Source: Adiantum capillus-veneris
Taxonomy: Eukaryota; Streptophyta; Polypodiopsida; Polypodiales; Pteridaceae
Direction of reading: 5' to 3'
Assembly: GCA_014529385.2 (NCBI GenBank)
Contig: CM043953.1
Coordinates: forward strand, 74,570,872-74,634,871
Length of the DNA stretch: 64,000 bases
Shown here: positions 18,710-30,300 of the stretch, piece by piece
Layout of the letters: each line of letters begins with the position of its first letter
How positions within the stretch are numbered: position 1 is the first letter of the stretch
The notes under the pieces: model-generated
What the model was told of the DNA's origin: nothing
What the model saw: the letters and a program-made list of their open reading frames with translations, nothing else
Database searches by the model: none
Position numbers and translations under genes: made by a program

Positions 18710-21700
18710 CTACTCCACATTTGATACCATATCTGAACTTTGATCCAAGTGTGGTTGATGTGCACGAGTGAGGCCTTCTTTGGCTTTTAGAGCATGCCTT
18801 TCTGGAATCTTTATTCTAGAAAATGGTCCTTCTTTGTTGGGTCTCCAAGACCAAACAATTGCATCTACAGTTTCCCACACTTGTTCATCCTTATAGTTGA
18901 TAGCCCAATAACCCTTCCAACAATTGCTGGAAGCTTGAGTATCTGTCATCCCACTTTTTCTTGCGCAAGGTGCCCAATATTGAATCAAGAGTTTTCTATA
19001 GTTTGGTGATGTAGGCTCATTATCAATGTCAGATAAAGCCATTGCAAGCCACACTGGGTAGATTTCTGTGTCACTCGGAACAAGCATAAGAAAGTCACCT
19101 TGGTGCACATCAGACATAGGGTCAAACTCTTCCCTTGGCCTATCTCGTTGAGGCCCACAAAAGTGATCCTTCAACTCTTCAAGGCCTAGGAATCTTTCTG
19201 CTCCCTGTTGCAAATTCATTGTAGTGCTTTGTAGGTGAGAATATTCTTGCGTTTTTGGCCAAAACATTTCATACAAGACTCCCTCTGATATGATTGCTTT
19301 TCCAATCTCTTCAATTACCTTACTCCAATAATCTATCACGGGTCTATAATATCGCGGAATACTTGAACCATTCCCTAAATTTTTCCAAAATTTTATATAG
19401 TTCTTTAGCCCCAAAATGACTTCTTCGTGGACCTTGACATACTCCGCCGTTTGTACTAGAGGTGGATCTCCATGTGGTAACATTGGCTTGCCTTCTGTGT
19501 CTGTTTTCCAAAGGCGAATACTTCCACTCCAACTTGATACACCTACATGTGCCTTATATTGCATCATTGGTGTCTCATCCTGCATAAAGAACCTGAACTG
19601 AAGCGGTTTGGAATGTCCAACAAGTATGTCTTGTCCATCACAAAGATAGCCATCACAATATTGCTTGAAATCGGGGATCTTTGTGAGAAAAAATGGAGCT
19701 GGAGATGAAGATGAGCTGTTTCGTAATGTATCCATCAAATGTGGCAAAGTATAGGTTTGGGTAACTCTCAGCTTCTCTGAAAACCTACTAAACATGGCGT
19801 CTATGTCCTCATGTGTATGCCCAACCATTAAAAATCCCAGCTGGATGGTTTTGAAAACACCCCTTGCAACAAGCATTGACAAATAGGCAAATAAGTATAG
19901 ATTTTTGTTTTCCCCTGCACAATTATCCAATTGTAGCAACAAGTTCTCTGGCAATCTGCGAAATGTTGACCCCAATTCCTCTTCTGCAATTTCTGACGAC
20001 TGCACAATGGGCTCTTTTCCATCACTCAAGTTATGGTAGTCCAAAGCATCCCTTGAGTTCAAAGCATGTAGTAGTGAAATATTGCTCCTTGGAAGTCCAT
20101 TTGTTACTAGATCACCAAGAGGATGCTTATCTATCCTCTCTAGGTTATGTAAACAATTAGCAATTGAGCCAATTGTCAGATTTGGATCAGCTGGCCACAA
20201 ACCATTCAAGACAAAGTGTCCGTAATGACCTTCTCCATGTCCATGAGTGATCATGCCAATCAATGCCACCTGCAGATTATATCCTGAATCCACACCCTTG
20301 GGAACAATGCATAATCTAGGAATGGCAGTCTTCTTTTGATCCATCTTATCATGGATTATGCATACATATTTTTGTGGTTGAGTTTCTGAATACGTGCGCC
20401 ATGCATAATATAGGCTTCTGCAACTCTTTTGTTGTGCCATGTGAACTTCTCTCTCCCTCAAGAGAAGAGCTCTCTCTTCAAGAGAAGGTTTAGCTTCTAA
20501 CCTTGCCTTGATTGAGCTACAAATATTGCACTTAGAGAACTCACTCGTCTTTGTTAAAGTGACATGTGGGTACTCTTTGTTCCAAATTCTACCAAAAGAA
20601 GATTGGGATAGCTTCTTCTCATAACCCATTTGGTCAAGTGTCGTGTTGATTTCACATAAAATATCCACTTGTTTGTATGTTGATGGACTCACCAATTGAG
20701 TCTCTCTTGAGCCATCTAGCAGTGTTCTACTTCTATGTGGCATCTTCTCAGAGTTGTTTTCCACAAACTCATTTAGTAGTGCTCTTGCTAAACTAGTATG
20801 TTGAAGTCCCCTTCTCAATGTACATGTGTTCCCATGTACATATTGGCGCACACCATTTTCAAAGTTCTCCTTGTATCGATAAAATGATGTCTTTGGTATT
20901 CCATGTAGCTCATACCATGCTCTACAACAAACAATAGAGCCATTTAGCCTGAATTGGTATCGTGACTTCTCATCTTTCTGATAACATATAGAAAGAACAT
21001 CATAAACATAATTAGTGCGTGATTTTTGAGACTCTCCCCAAAACTGTTGTCGTAACCTTGTCACCATATCACGATCTGCAAACTGGCAACATTTTTGTGC
21101 ACAACAATCAATGCATGATACCCTTTGAATTGATTTGTTTGAAAGGTAAAAAGTCAAAGCTGGTGTTGCTTTTGATTTTTGAGTCCTGTTCATGAAAGTG
21201 TATTGTCTCTTCCTTGACAACTGGACAACATTACTCCCATCAAGTTTTTTTCCAACATTGTCATCGTTGGATACATCCTCATATGTAGCATGCATGCCAT
21301 CAACAGGAACAAATCGTTGTAATGGGCTCCCATTCAACATTGTTGTCTGCTTGATGGGCCACTTTAGCAAAGTGATGCTACCCACTTCAACCACATCATC
21401 AATGCTTGCATTTTCTCTTTCAATACCCACACCCACACAATCAGGACCAAGTTCCTGAAAGTTGACATAATCATGTGGAAATACATATAAGATGGTCCCT
21501 TCATTCATGGTTTGCATCATTGTGTCATCTTTTAAAAGGACCCTCTGATTTCTCCAAGACTCTTGAATCATTGCTTCAAATTCTGGGCTTGTCATAGGTA
21601 TTGCATCTGTAACTAGAGGATCAGAATGATCATGTTCTCCCATTTAATACAAAAGATTGCAAAAGAAGCTTTGACCATCAAACAACACTCCATAATGAGC

Positions 21701-21900
21701 CTTGGAGAGATGAAGTATCCATTGTAGGAAAAGGTAGGACCACATCCTTCAAGCATTCCTCCACTAGTATGGAGACATTTCCTTGCCCTATCTTTGTACC
21801 ACCACAAGTGGAATCTGGATCTGTTCTACACACACAGCCAATACCAACAATTTCATTGTCAAGTATCATATGTACTTTCTCCCCAGATTCAAAGTCCATC
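18710..21900 (-). CDS. DUF7869-like protein with DDE-type RNase H-fold motifs (two visible exons)
   Basis: The main exon, 21606-18710, is open for over 960 codons. An upstream exon, 21900-21689, begins after a good acceptor (CTTACAG) with ATGGACTTTGAATC at 21899. The 82-base intron (21688-21607) is GT-AG and phase 1, and joining keeps the frame. Residue numbers are from the ATG at 21643. There is a Cys cluster (CIDCCAQKCC, 177-186). Three acidic motifs follow: HDKMD (431-435), LDNCAGENKN (572-581) and GHTHEDIDAMFSRFSEKL (608-625). I recall this order from the DUF7869 family found in many plants, algae and animals. The DDE arrangement and a transposase role are inferred. The upstream exon (GGTKIGQG, then LPFP) recalls the N-terminal domain of plant transposon-associated proteins. 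The gene appears intact; further upstream exons are possible. Confidence 0.7.
21607..21688 (-). other. Predicted intron of the DUF7869-like gene
   Basis: On the minus strand the donor is GTGTTG and the acceptor GTTACAG; length 82 bases, T-rich. Exon phases match (TGG A joined to AT GCA). It removes the stops that separate the two reading frames, including the TAA directly before the ATG at 21643. Confidence 0.6.
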
Positions 21901-22052
21901 CTGTAAGTGAAAAAGATTACATTGTTAAATCCATAGTTATAGAAAAATACTCTCCAAACAAAAAATCATGCTACAACATGGAAAAGGTTTGCATAGGTTG
22001 GACAAGTGGTGAACCTTGAGACCAAATACTCCTTGCTATATTAATGGAAGCA
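21901..22052. other. Upstream intron/spacer with first satellite motifs
   Basis: The minus-strand acceptor CTTACAG at 21907-21901 marks an upstream intron of the DUF7869-like gene. The first plus-orientation satellite motif (GGTTGGACAAGTGGTGAACC) appears near 21995. Confidence 0.5.
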
Positions 22053-24216
22053 AGGTTGGAAATTATGGTGGATCTTGAAACCAAAGCATCCTTGCTATAT
22101 TAGAGCATAGGTTGGACAAGTGGTGGACCTAGTTGTAATACCCACTTCCACCTATCAACTACTATAGGACTATGCTTTCCAATGTCCAAGTATCCCTTGA
22201 GTCTTTCAAGGTTGAACACGTGGTGGACCTTGAAACGAAAATCCCCTTTCTATATCAGACCATAGCTTGGACAAGTGGTGGACCTAGTTATAATGCCCAA
22301 TATCCAAGGTGAAACACCTTAGGACCTTGCTACCTTGCTTGCCAATGTTTACGTAGCCCCTCATTTCTTTAATGGAAGCAAGGTTGGACAAGTGGTGGAC
22401 CTTGAAACCAAAGCCTCTTTGCTATATGAGAGCATAGGTTGGACCTAGTTGTAATACCCACTGCCACCTATCAACTACTATAGGACTATGCTTTCCAATG
22501 TCCAAGTATCCCTTGAGTCTTGCAAGGTTGAACACATGGTGGACCTTGAAACGAAAATCCCCTTTCTATATCAGAGCATAGCTTGGACAAGTGGTGGACC
22601 TAGTTATAATGCCCAATATCCAAGGTGAAATACCTTAGGACCTTTCTACCTTGCTTGCCAATGTTTACGTAGCCCCTCATTTCTTTAATGGAAGCAAGGT
22701 TGGACAAGTGGTGGACCTTGAAACCAAAGACTCTTTGCTATATGAGAGCATAGGTTGGACCTAGTTGTAATACCCACTGCCACCTATCAACTACTATAGG
22801 ACTATGCTTTCCAATGTCCAAGTATCCCTTGAGTCTTGCAAGGTTGAACACATGGTGGACCTTGAAACGAAAATCCCCTTTCTATATCAGAGCATAGCTT
22901 GGACAAGTGGTGGACCTAGTTATAATGCCCAATATCCAAGGTGAAATACCTTAGGACCTTTCTACCTTGCTTGCCAATGTTTATGTAGCCCCTCATTTCT
23001 TTAATGGAAGCAAGGTTGGACAAGTGGTGGACCTTGAAACCAAAGCCTCTTTGCTATATGAGAGCATAGGTTGGACCTAGTTGTAATACCCACTGCCACC
23101 TATCAACTACTATAGGACTATGCTTTCCAATGTCCAAGTATCCCTTGAGTCTTGCAAGGTTGAACACGTGGTGGACCTTGAAACGAAAATCCCCTTTCTA
23201 TATCAGAGCATAGCTTGGACAAGCGGTGGACCTAGTTATAATGCCCAATATCCAAGGTGAAATACCTTAGGACCTTTCTACCTTGCTTGCCAATGTTTAC
23301 GTAGCCCCTCATTTCTTTAATGGAAGCAAGGTTGGACAAGTGGTGGACCTTGAAACTAAATCCTCTTTGCTATATGAGAGCATAGGTTGAACTTAGTTGT
23401 AATACCCACTGCCACCTATCAACTACTATAGGACTATGCTTTCCAATGTCCAAGTATCCCTTGAGTCTTGCAAGGTTGAACACGTGGTGGACCTTGAAAC
23501 GAAAATCCCCTTTCTATATCAGAGCATAGCTTGGACAAGTGGTGGACCTAGCTATAATGCCCAATATCCAAGGTGAAATACCTTAGGACCTTTCTACCTT
23601 GCTTGCCAATGTTTACGTAGCCCCTCATTTCTTTAATGGAAGCAAGGTTGGACAAGTGGTGGACCTTGAAACCAACGCCTCTTTGCTATATGAGAGCATA
23701 GGTTGGACCTAGTTGTAATACTTGCTGCCACCTATCAACTACTATAGGACTATGCTTTCCAATGTCCAAGTATCCCTTGAGTCTTGCAAGGTTGAACACG
23801 TGGTGGACCTTGAAACGAAAATCCCCTTTCTATATCAGAGCATAGCTTGGACAAGTGGTGGACCTAGTTATAATGCCCAATATCCAAGGTGAAATACCTT
23901 AGGAGCTTTCTACCTTGCTTGCCAATGTTTACATAGCCCCTCATTTCTTTAATGGAAGCAAGGTTGGACAAGTGGTGGACCTTGAAACCAAAGCCTCTTT
24001 GCTATATGAGAGCATAGGTTGGACCTAGTTGTTATACCCACTGCCACCTATCAACTACTATAGGACTATGCTTTCCAATGTCCAAGTATCCCTTGAGTCT
24101 TGCAAGGTTGAACACGTGGTGGATTATTGAAACCAAAATCCCCTTTCTATATCAGAGCATATCTTGGACAATTGGTGGACCTAGTTATAATGCCCCTCCT
24201 TTCTTTAATGGAAGAA
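22053..24216 (+). repeat. 316-bp tandem repeat array
   Basis: Copies of the anchor AAGGTTGGACAAGTGG begin at about 22053, 22381, 22697, 23013, 23329, 23645 and 23961. The five intervals after the first are exactly 316 bp; the first is 328. A last partial copy starts at 24217 after a 60-bp shortening. Units differ at only a few positions. Each contains three or four versions of the GGACAAGTGGTGGACC motif in plus orientation. High homogeneity implies recent amplification or assembly duplication. Confidence 0.9.
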
Positions 24217-25309
24217 AGGTTGGAAAAGTGGTGAATCTTGAAACCCAAACCCTTTGGCTATATATAGAGGATATCTTGGACAAGTGGTGGGCTTAGTTGT
24301 AGTATCCAATGTCCAAGGTCCAAGGTGAACTATGTAAAGACCTTACTTCCAAAAACAAAGTCGTACAAGTGGTTCTCCTTCAAACCAAAACGTCCTTAGT
24401 GTATTAGAACATAGCTTGGAGAAGTCGTGGACTTAGTTGTAATGGTGAATGTCCAAAGCAAACTATTATAGGACCTTGCTTCCCAAATCAAGTTTGGACA
24501 AGTGGTGGATCTTGAAACCAAAACCCCCTTACTGTATTAGAGCATAGCTTAGATAAGTGGTGGACCTAGCTGCCATGGAAAATGTTCAATGTGAACTGCT
24601 ACAGGACCTTGCTATTAAATGTCTAAGTAGAGCTAGCTTCTTTAATGGAATCAAGGTTGGGAAAGTGGTGCATCTTGAAACCAAAAGCCCTTTATTGTAT
24701 TAGAGCATAGCTTGGACAAGTGAGGGACCTAGTTTTAATGTGTGATGTCCAAAGAAAAGTATTACAAGACCTTGCTTTCCAATATTTGAATTGGTCAAGT
24801 GGTTAAAACTAAGTATAAAACTTTGACCATTTTCTTCTCGAATTGCCAAAAAGCTAGTTTTAGACACCCCTAAATGAAAATGGTTTAGGGTGGCCTTAAG
24901 CAACGTTTTTTCAAAGACTTGAACAAAAGGGTTGCCGAAGAGTAATGAAAATTTATTATGGCTTGAAGTGCCTGAGTATGTGAAAACAAGCCTAGGTTTT
25001 CCACGAGGCAAAAGGTGACATAATAAGAACATTGGAAACTTAGGATTGACCATGTGGCCTAAACTTTGGCAAGTGAAGTGGTGGCCAAGTTTTGTGGCAC
25101 AGTGTGCACTTGGTCCTATATGTGTTGACCACTTGGCTAAATCAAGGACCATAAGGCCAAACCGTTGGCACCTTAAATATAGTATGGGACATAATATAGA
25201 ACTGCTATAGTAAATTAGTAGTATAGTTAATATGTTAATATTTGTATTATATTTAAGTATATGCTAAATATAATTTATGTTCAAAATTTCACTAATGAAG
25301 AATGTTCCC
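24217..25309 (+). repeat. Divergent satellite copies and spacer
   Basis: Scattered, diverged GGACAAGTGGTGGACC motifs continue to about 24800. After that the sequence is unique-looking and AT-rich with no credible gene. The minus-strand ORF at 24700-25152 (150 codons) begins inside satellite and shows no domain. Confidence 0.6.
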
Positions 25310-25530
25310 ATTTAGCACTCCAGATGCGGGGTCTTAGGGCAATGCCACAATGGGGTGACAAGGCAGCGCTTCCACGTGAGGTTTGGGGGTAGCGCTCTTG
25401 ATGGGGATGTGGAATATAGCGCTCTCGATGGCGGGGCTTGGGAGGCTGATTTTAGGATATTGTTCCGGGCGGGGTCAAGGGGCAGCGCCCCAGCGCGGCT
25501 AGGGGCAGCGCCCAAAGATTATTTTTTTTT
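25310..25530. repeat. GC-rich block with AGCGC repeats
   Basis: A sharp GC-rich island in AT-rich surroundings. It repeats elements such as GTAGCGCTCT, TAGCGCTCTCGATGG and GGGGCAGCGCCC. It may be a dispersed repeat; no coding function is supported. Confidence 0.45.
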
Positions 25531-26106
25531 AAAGTGAATTCATAGTATAGAGTTACGCATGTTTTGCATATTTTCAACCGTGATTTCTTTAATTTTGGCT
25601 GTGTGAATTGGTTAATGTTTTATATTGATTTTGTTTTTTTTAATCCTATGATAAAACATGGACTTGTAGCATACGTGGCATTCTAATAAACCCTATCAAG
25701 ATTAGGCACACAGAGAGCGCACAAGCAACGCACACAGAGAAAGCAGGCGAGCAGCAAACACACAGAAAGCACACACGGATTGTACACAGTTGGAGTATAC
25801 GCGCACGTAGAGGAGCAAGCCCGGCATCGTACACAACACACAGGTGGAGCGCACAGGATTGAAAGTTCGCGCACAAGATAAAGAAACAGCAGCGTACGCA
25901 ACGCTTTCTAGAAGGGCAGGATCGGGCATAGCTTCTTCTCAGGAGACATTGCACACCTCACGAATAGAGAATAAACAGGTATTTCTCTCTCTCTCACTCT
26001 CTGTCTTTCTCCATATAGAGAAGATGGTTCTTTGTAACTCTTCTTGCACACACACTCTCGTCAAAAGACAGAGATACGTAGTTTAAAAATATCCCCGCAC
26101 ACATAC
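25531..26106. other. CA/GC-rich low-complexity spacer
   Basis: After a T-rich stretch, 25700-25960 is rich in GCACAC and AGCGCAC text resembling simple-sequence drift. Several ORFs overlap it on both strands but are compositionally biased. No gene is supported. Confidence 0.4.
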
Positions 26107-26378
26107 ACATATTCCTACACATCGTCTTCCTCTCTTCCACATACATAACCACAGTGAAATCTGTTATCTTGTTGTCTCTCTCTTGAAAATACATGCACAT
26201 ATTCCCACACATCGTCTTCCTCACTTCCACATACATAACCATAGTGAAATCTGTTATCTTGTTGTCTCTCTCTTGAAAATACGTGCACATATTCCCATAC
26301 ATCGTCTTCCTCTCTTCCACATACATAAACACAGTGAAATCTGTTATCTTTCTCTCTCTCCTCTCTCTAGAAAACAGG

Positions 26379-26413
<35 letters not shown>
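26107..26413 (+). repeat. 90-bp tandem repeat and CT microsatellite
   Basis: ACATATTCC anchors at 26107, 26197 and 26287 define three 90-bp copies containing CATCGTCTTCC and GAAATCTGTTATCTT. They are followed by a (TC)n tract at about 26382-26413. Confidence 0.85.
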
Positions 26414-26419
<6 letters not shown>

Positions 26420-27359
26420 GTATCTTGCTATCTCTCTCTTGAAAATACATGCTCATGTATGTGTGCGTCTGTGTTATCTATGTGTATGTATGTATATTTG
26501 TGTGATTTCATTGTAATACTCATACATAATGCAGATACACAATTACACTTAATTACGATATGCACACATAGTATATATACATACATAAATATCACAAATA
26601 ACTAACACATTGTAATACTTGTAAACTTGAATGGAAGACTTACTTGCGTGATCTGTTAAAGTCGATTCTTGTAGCGAGTTCTGGATGTATACTGAGCTGA
26701 TTTTCCTCTAATCCATTTGTAGATATGATTGTAACTTCTGTTTCTCAAAAATAGTAGTGTTGTTTAGTGATACACCTAATGGACATAAATGGTTGAAACT
26801 AGGACATGTAGACCAAAAATACGTGTATTTCTTTGGATGAATATATACACTTTTTGGTGACCCTTACCACAAGTGGTGGACCTTGAGACCAGTGGACTAT
26901 AAGGACCTCCAAACAATACCTTGTACACTCAATCCTTCTTGGTATCTAGGTTGGACAAGTGGTGGACCTTGTTCAAATTCTCTAACCACTCTCTCTAACA
27001 TGGTGACATAATTTAGGTGTGATAAATTCATATCTATGCAAACTAATATCAGTTTAGGCTTGTTAATTTGAATTTGTTTGAATTTATGTACAATATAATG
27101 ATTTGAGGTTTGCATATTTGAATTTAGGTGGTATAATGATATCTTTTTGTGGTAAACTTGAATTTAAAATCAATTTCGCGTGGAATATTTTAAATTTAAG
27201 TGGTAAAATTTAAATTTTTATTAAAAAGTTTGAGTTTTAAAATTTAGGCGGGATATTTAAAATTTGGGAGGGATATTTTAAATTTAGGCAATCAGATTTT
27301 GAATTTTAAATTTAGGCGGGAAGGTTTTGAATTTATAGCGAGATTTCCCTTACATAAGA
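26414..27359. other. AT-rich spacer with isolated satellite motifs
   Basis: No gene. Single plus-orientation motifs (ACAAGTGGTGGACCTTG) occur at about 26871 and 26955. Bases 27170-27340 repeat an AATTTAGGCGG/ATTTAAA pattern. Confidence 0.5.
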
Positions 27360-30300
27360 GAGTATAGGTTGGACAAGTGGTGGACCTTAAAGCTACAGCA
27401 TCCATGCTACTGGACATGATAGGTAGGGAATCTAGTTGAATATTGTATGTATAATATATATGTAATAGATCTAGCTTGGACAAGTGGTGGACCTTGGAGC
27501 AAAACCCCATGTAAAACATATCATGCACATTCCAAGTGGTAAGAAAAAATATCATTTAAGATATAGCCTTATAGGTTGGACAAGTGGTGGACCTTAACAC
27601 CAAGATATTCTTAATGTAATGACATAGAGTGGAAAACTGGTGAATCTTGAGACCAAACCATGCTACTAGCGATAATATCTTGGACAAGTGGTGGACCTTG
27701 AAAGTAATCCCCCCATCTACGAAATATCGTGGGTTTAAGGTATTTTGATGGAGCCTAGCATCTTGGAGACATGGTGCACTTGCTTCTTCATGTTTCAATG
27801 GAGCTATCTTGGACAAATGGTGGAGCATCCTTCTCTCCATGTTTCAATGGAGCCTAGCTTGGACAAGTGGTGGACCTTTGCTTCTCTTCTATGATTCAAG
27901 TGGTGGACCTTGGAACCAAACCCCCATGTAAAAACCTATCATGGTCACTCCAAGTGGTGAGAAAGAATAACCTTTAAGATATAGCCTTATAGGTTGGACA
28001 AGTGGTGGACCTTAACACCCTAATATTCTTAATAAATGACATAGAGTGAAAAAAGTGGTGAAATCTTGAGACAAAACCACTCATGCTACTAGCGATTAGC
28101 TGGACAACTGGTGGACCTTGAACCGACTCCCCATGTTTCAATGGACTTAGCTTGGACAAATGGTGGAGCATCGTTCTCTCCATGTTTCAATGGGCTAGCT
28201 TGGACAAGTGGTGGACCTTTGTTTCTCTCTATGTTTCAATAGAGTTAGCTTGGACAAGTGGTGGACCTTGGAACCAAACCCCCATGTAAAACTATCATGG
28301 TCACTCCAAGTGGTGAGAAAGAATAACTTTAATGATATAGCCTTATAGGTTGGACAAGTGGTGGACCTTAACACCAGATATTCTTAATATAATGCATAGA
28401 GTGGAAAAGTGGTGAATCTTGAGACCAAACCACTCAGGCTACTACCAATAATAGCTTGGACAAGTGTTGGGACTTGAATGTAAACCCCTCATCTACGACA
28501 TATCGTGGGTTTAATGTTTTTCGATGGAGCCTAGCATCTTGGAGACATGGTGCGCTTGCTTTCGTCATGTTTCAATGGAGCCTATCTTGGACAAATGGTG
28601 GAGCATCCTTCTCTCCATGTTTCAATGGACCCTAGCTTGGACAAGTGGTGGACCTTTGCTCTCTCTATGTTTCAATAGAGTTAGCTTGGACAAGTGGTGG
28701 ACCTTGGAACCAAATCCCATGTAAAACCTATCATGGTCACTCCAAGTGGTAAGAAAGAATAACCTTTAAGATATAGACTTATAGGTTGGACAAGTGGTGG
28801 ACCTTAACACCCACATATTCTTAATATAATGACATAGAGTGGAAAAAGTGGTGAATCTTGAGACAAAACCAATGTACTACCGATAATAGCTTGACATGTG
28901 TGGGGTACCTTGAATGTAAACCCCTCATGTTACAAATATCGTGGGTTTTTAAAGTATTTCGATGAAAGGACTAGCGTCTAATGGAGACATGGTGCTGCTT
29001 GCTTCTCTTCATGGTTTCAATGGAGTTCTCTTCTTGGACAAATAGTGGAGGCATCCTTCTCTCCATGTTCAATGGACCCTAGCTTGGACAAGTAGTGGAC
29101 CTTTGTTGATCTCTATGATTCAATAGTGTTAGCTTGGACAAGTGATGGACCTTGGAACCAAACCCCATGTAAAACCTATCATGGTCACTCCAAGTGGTGA
29201 GAAAGAATAACCTTTAAGATATAGCCTTATAGGTTGGACAAGTGGTGACCTTAACACCCAAATATTCTTAATATAATGACATAGAGTGTGAAAAGAAGTG
29301 GTGAATCTTAGAATAAAACCACTCATGCTACTAGCGTAATAGCTTGGACAAGTGGTGGACCTTGATGTATAACCCCCATGTTATCATAAGTAATTTAGCC
29401 TCTCGACAAAATGGGGTGGAAGCATCGTTCTCTCCATGTTTCAATGGAGCCTCTCTTGGACAAACGTGGTTGACTTTGTTTCTCTCTATGTTTCAATAGA
29501 GTTAGCTTGGACAAGTGGTGGAACTTGGAACAAAAACCCCCTTGTAAAACCTATCATGGTCACTCCAAGTGGGAAGAAAGAATAACCTTTAAGATGTAGC
29601 CTGATAGGTTGGACAAGTGGCGGCCCTTAACACCCACATATTCTTAATAAAAGTGGTTGAATCTTGAGACCAAACCCTCTGCCTACTAGCAATAATAGCT
29701 TAGGACAAGTGGTGGACCTTGAATGTAAACCCCTCATATACGAAATATCATGGGTTTAATGTATTTCGAATGGAGCGTAGCATCTTGGAGACATGGTTGA
29801 GCTTGCTTCTCGTATGTTTCAATGGAGGCCTATCTTGATCAAATGGTGGAGCATCCTTCTCTCCATGTTTCAATGAACCCTAGCTTGGACAAGTGGTGGA
29901 CCTTTGTTCTCTCTATGTTTCAATAGAGTTAGCTTGGACAAGTGGGTGGACCTTGGAACCAAACCCCCATGTAAACCTTCATGGTCACTCCAAGTGGTAA
30001 GAAAGAATAACTTTAAGATGTAGCCTTATAAGTTGGACAAGTGGTGGACCTTAGCACCCATATATTCTTTAATAAAAGTGGTGAATCTTGAGACCAAACC
30101 ACTCAGGCTACTAGCAATAATAGCTGGACAAGTGGTGGACCTTGAATGTAAACCCCTCATCTACGAAAATATCGTGGGTTTAATGTATGTCGATGGAGCC
30201 TAGCATCTTGGAGACATGGTGCAGCTTGCTCTCGTCATGTTTCAATGGAGCCTATCTTGGACAAATGGTGGAGCATATTCTCTCCATGTTTCAATGGAGG

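Noticed and set aside
24700..25152. 150-codon minus-strand ORF
   Set aside because: Starts inside diverged satellite sequence and has no recognisable domain; support is too weak to call a gene.
26183..26605. 140-codon Ser/Leu/His-rich ORF
   Set aside because: Covers a 90-bp tandem repeat and a CT microsatellite; composition is explained by the repeats.
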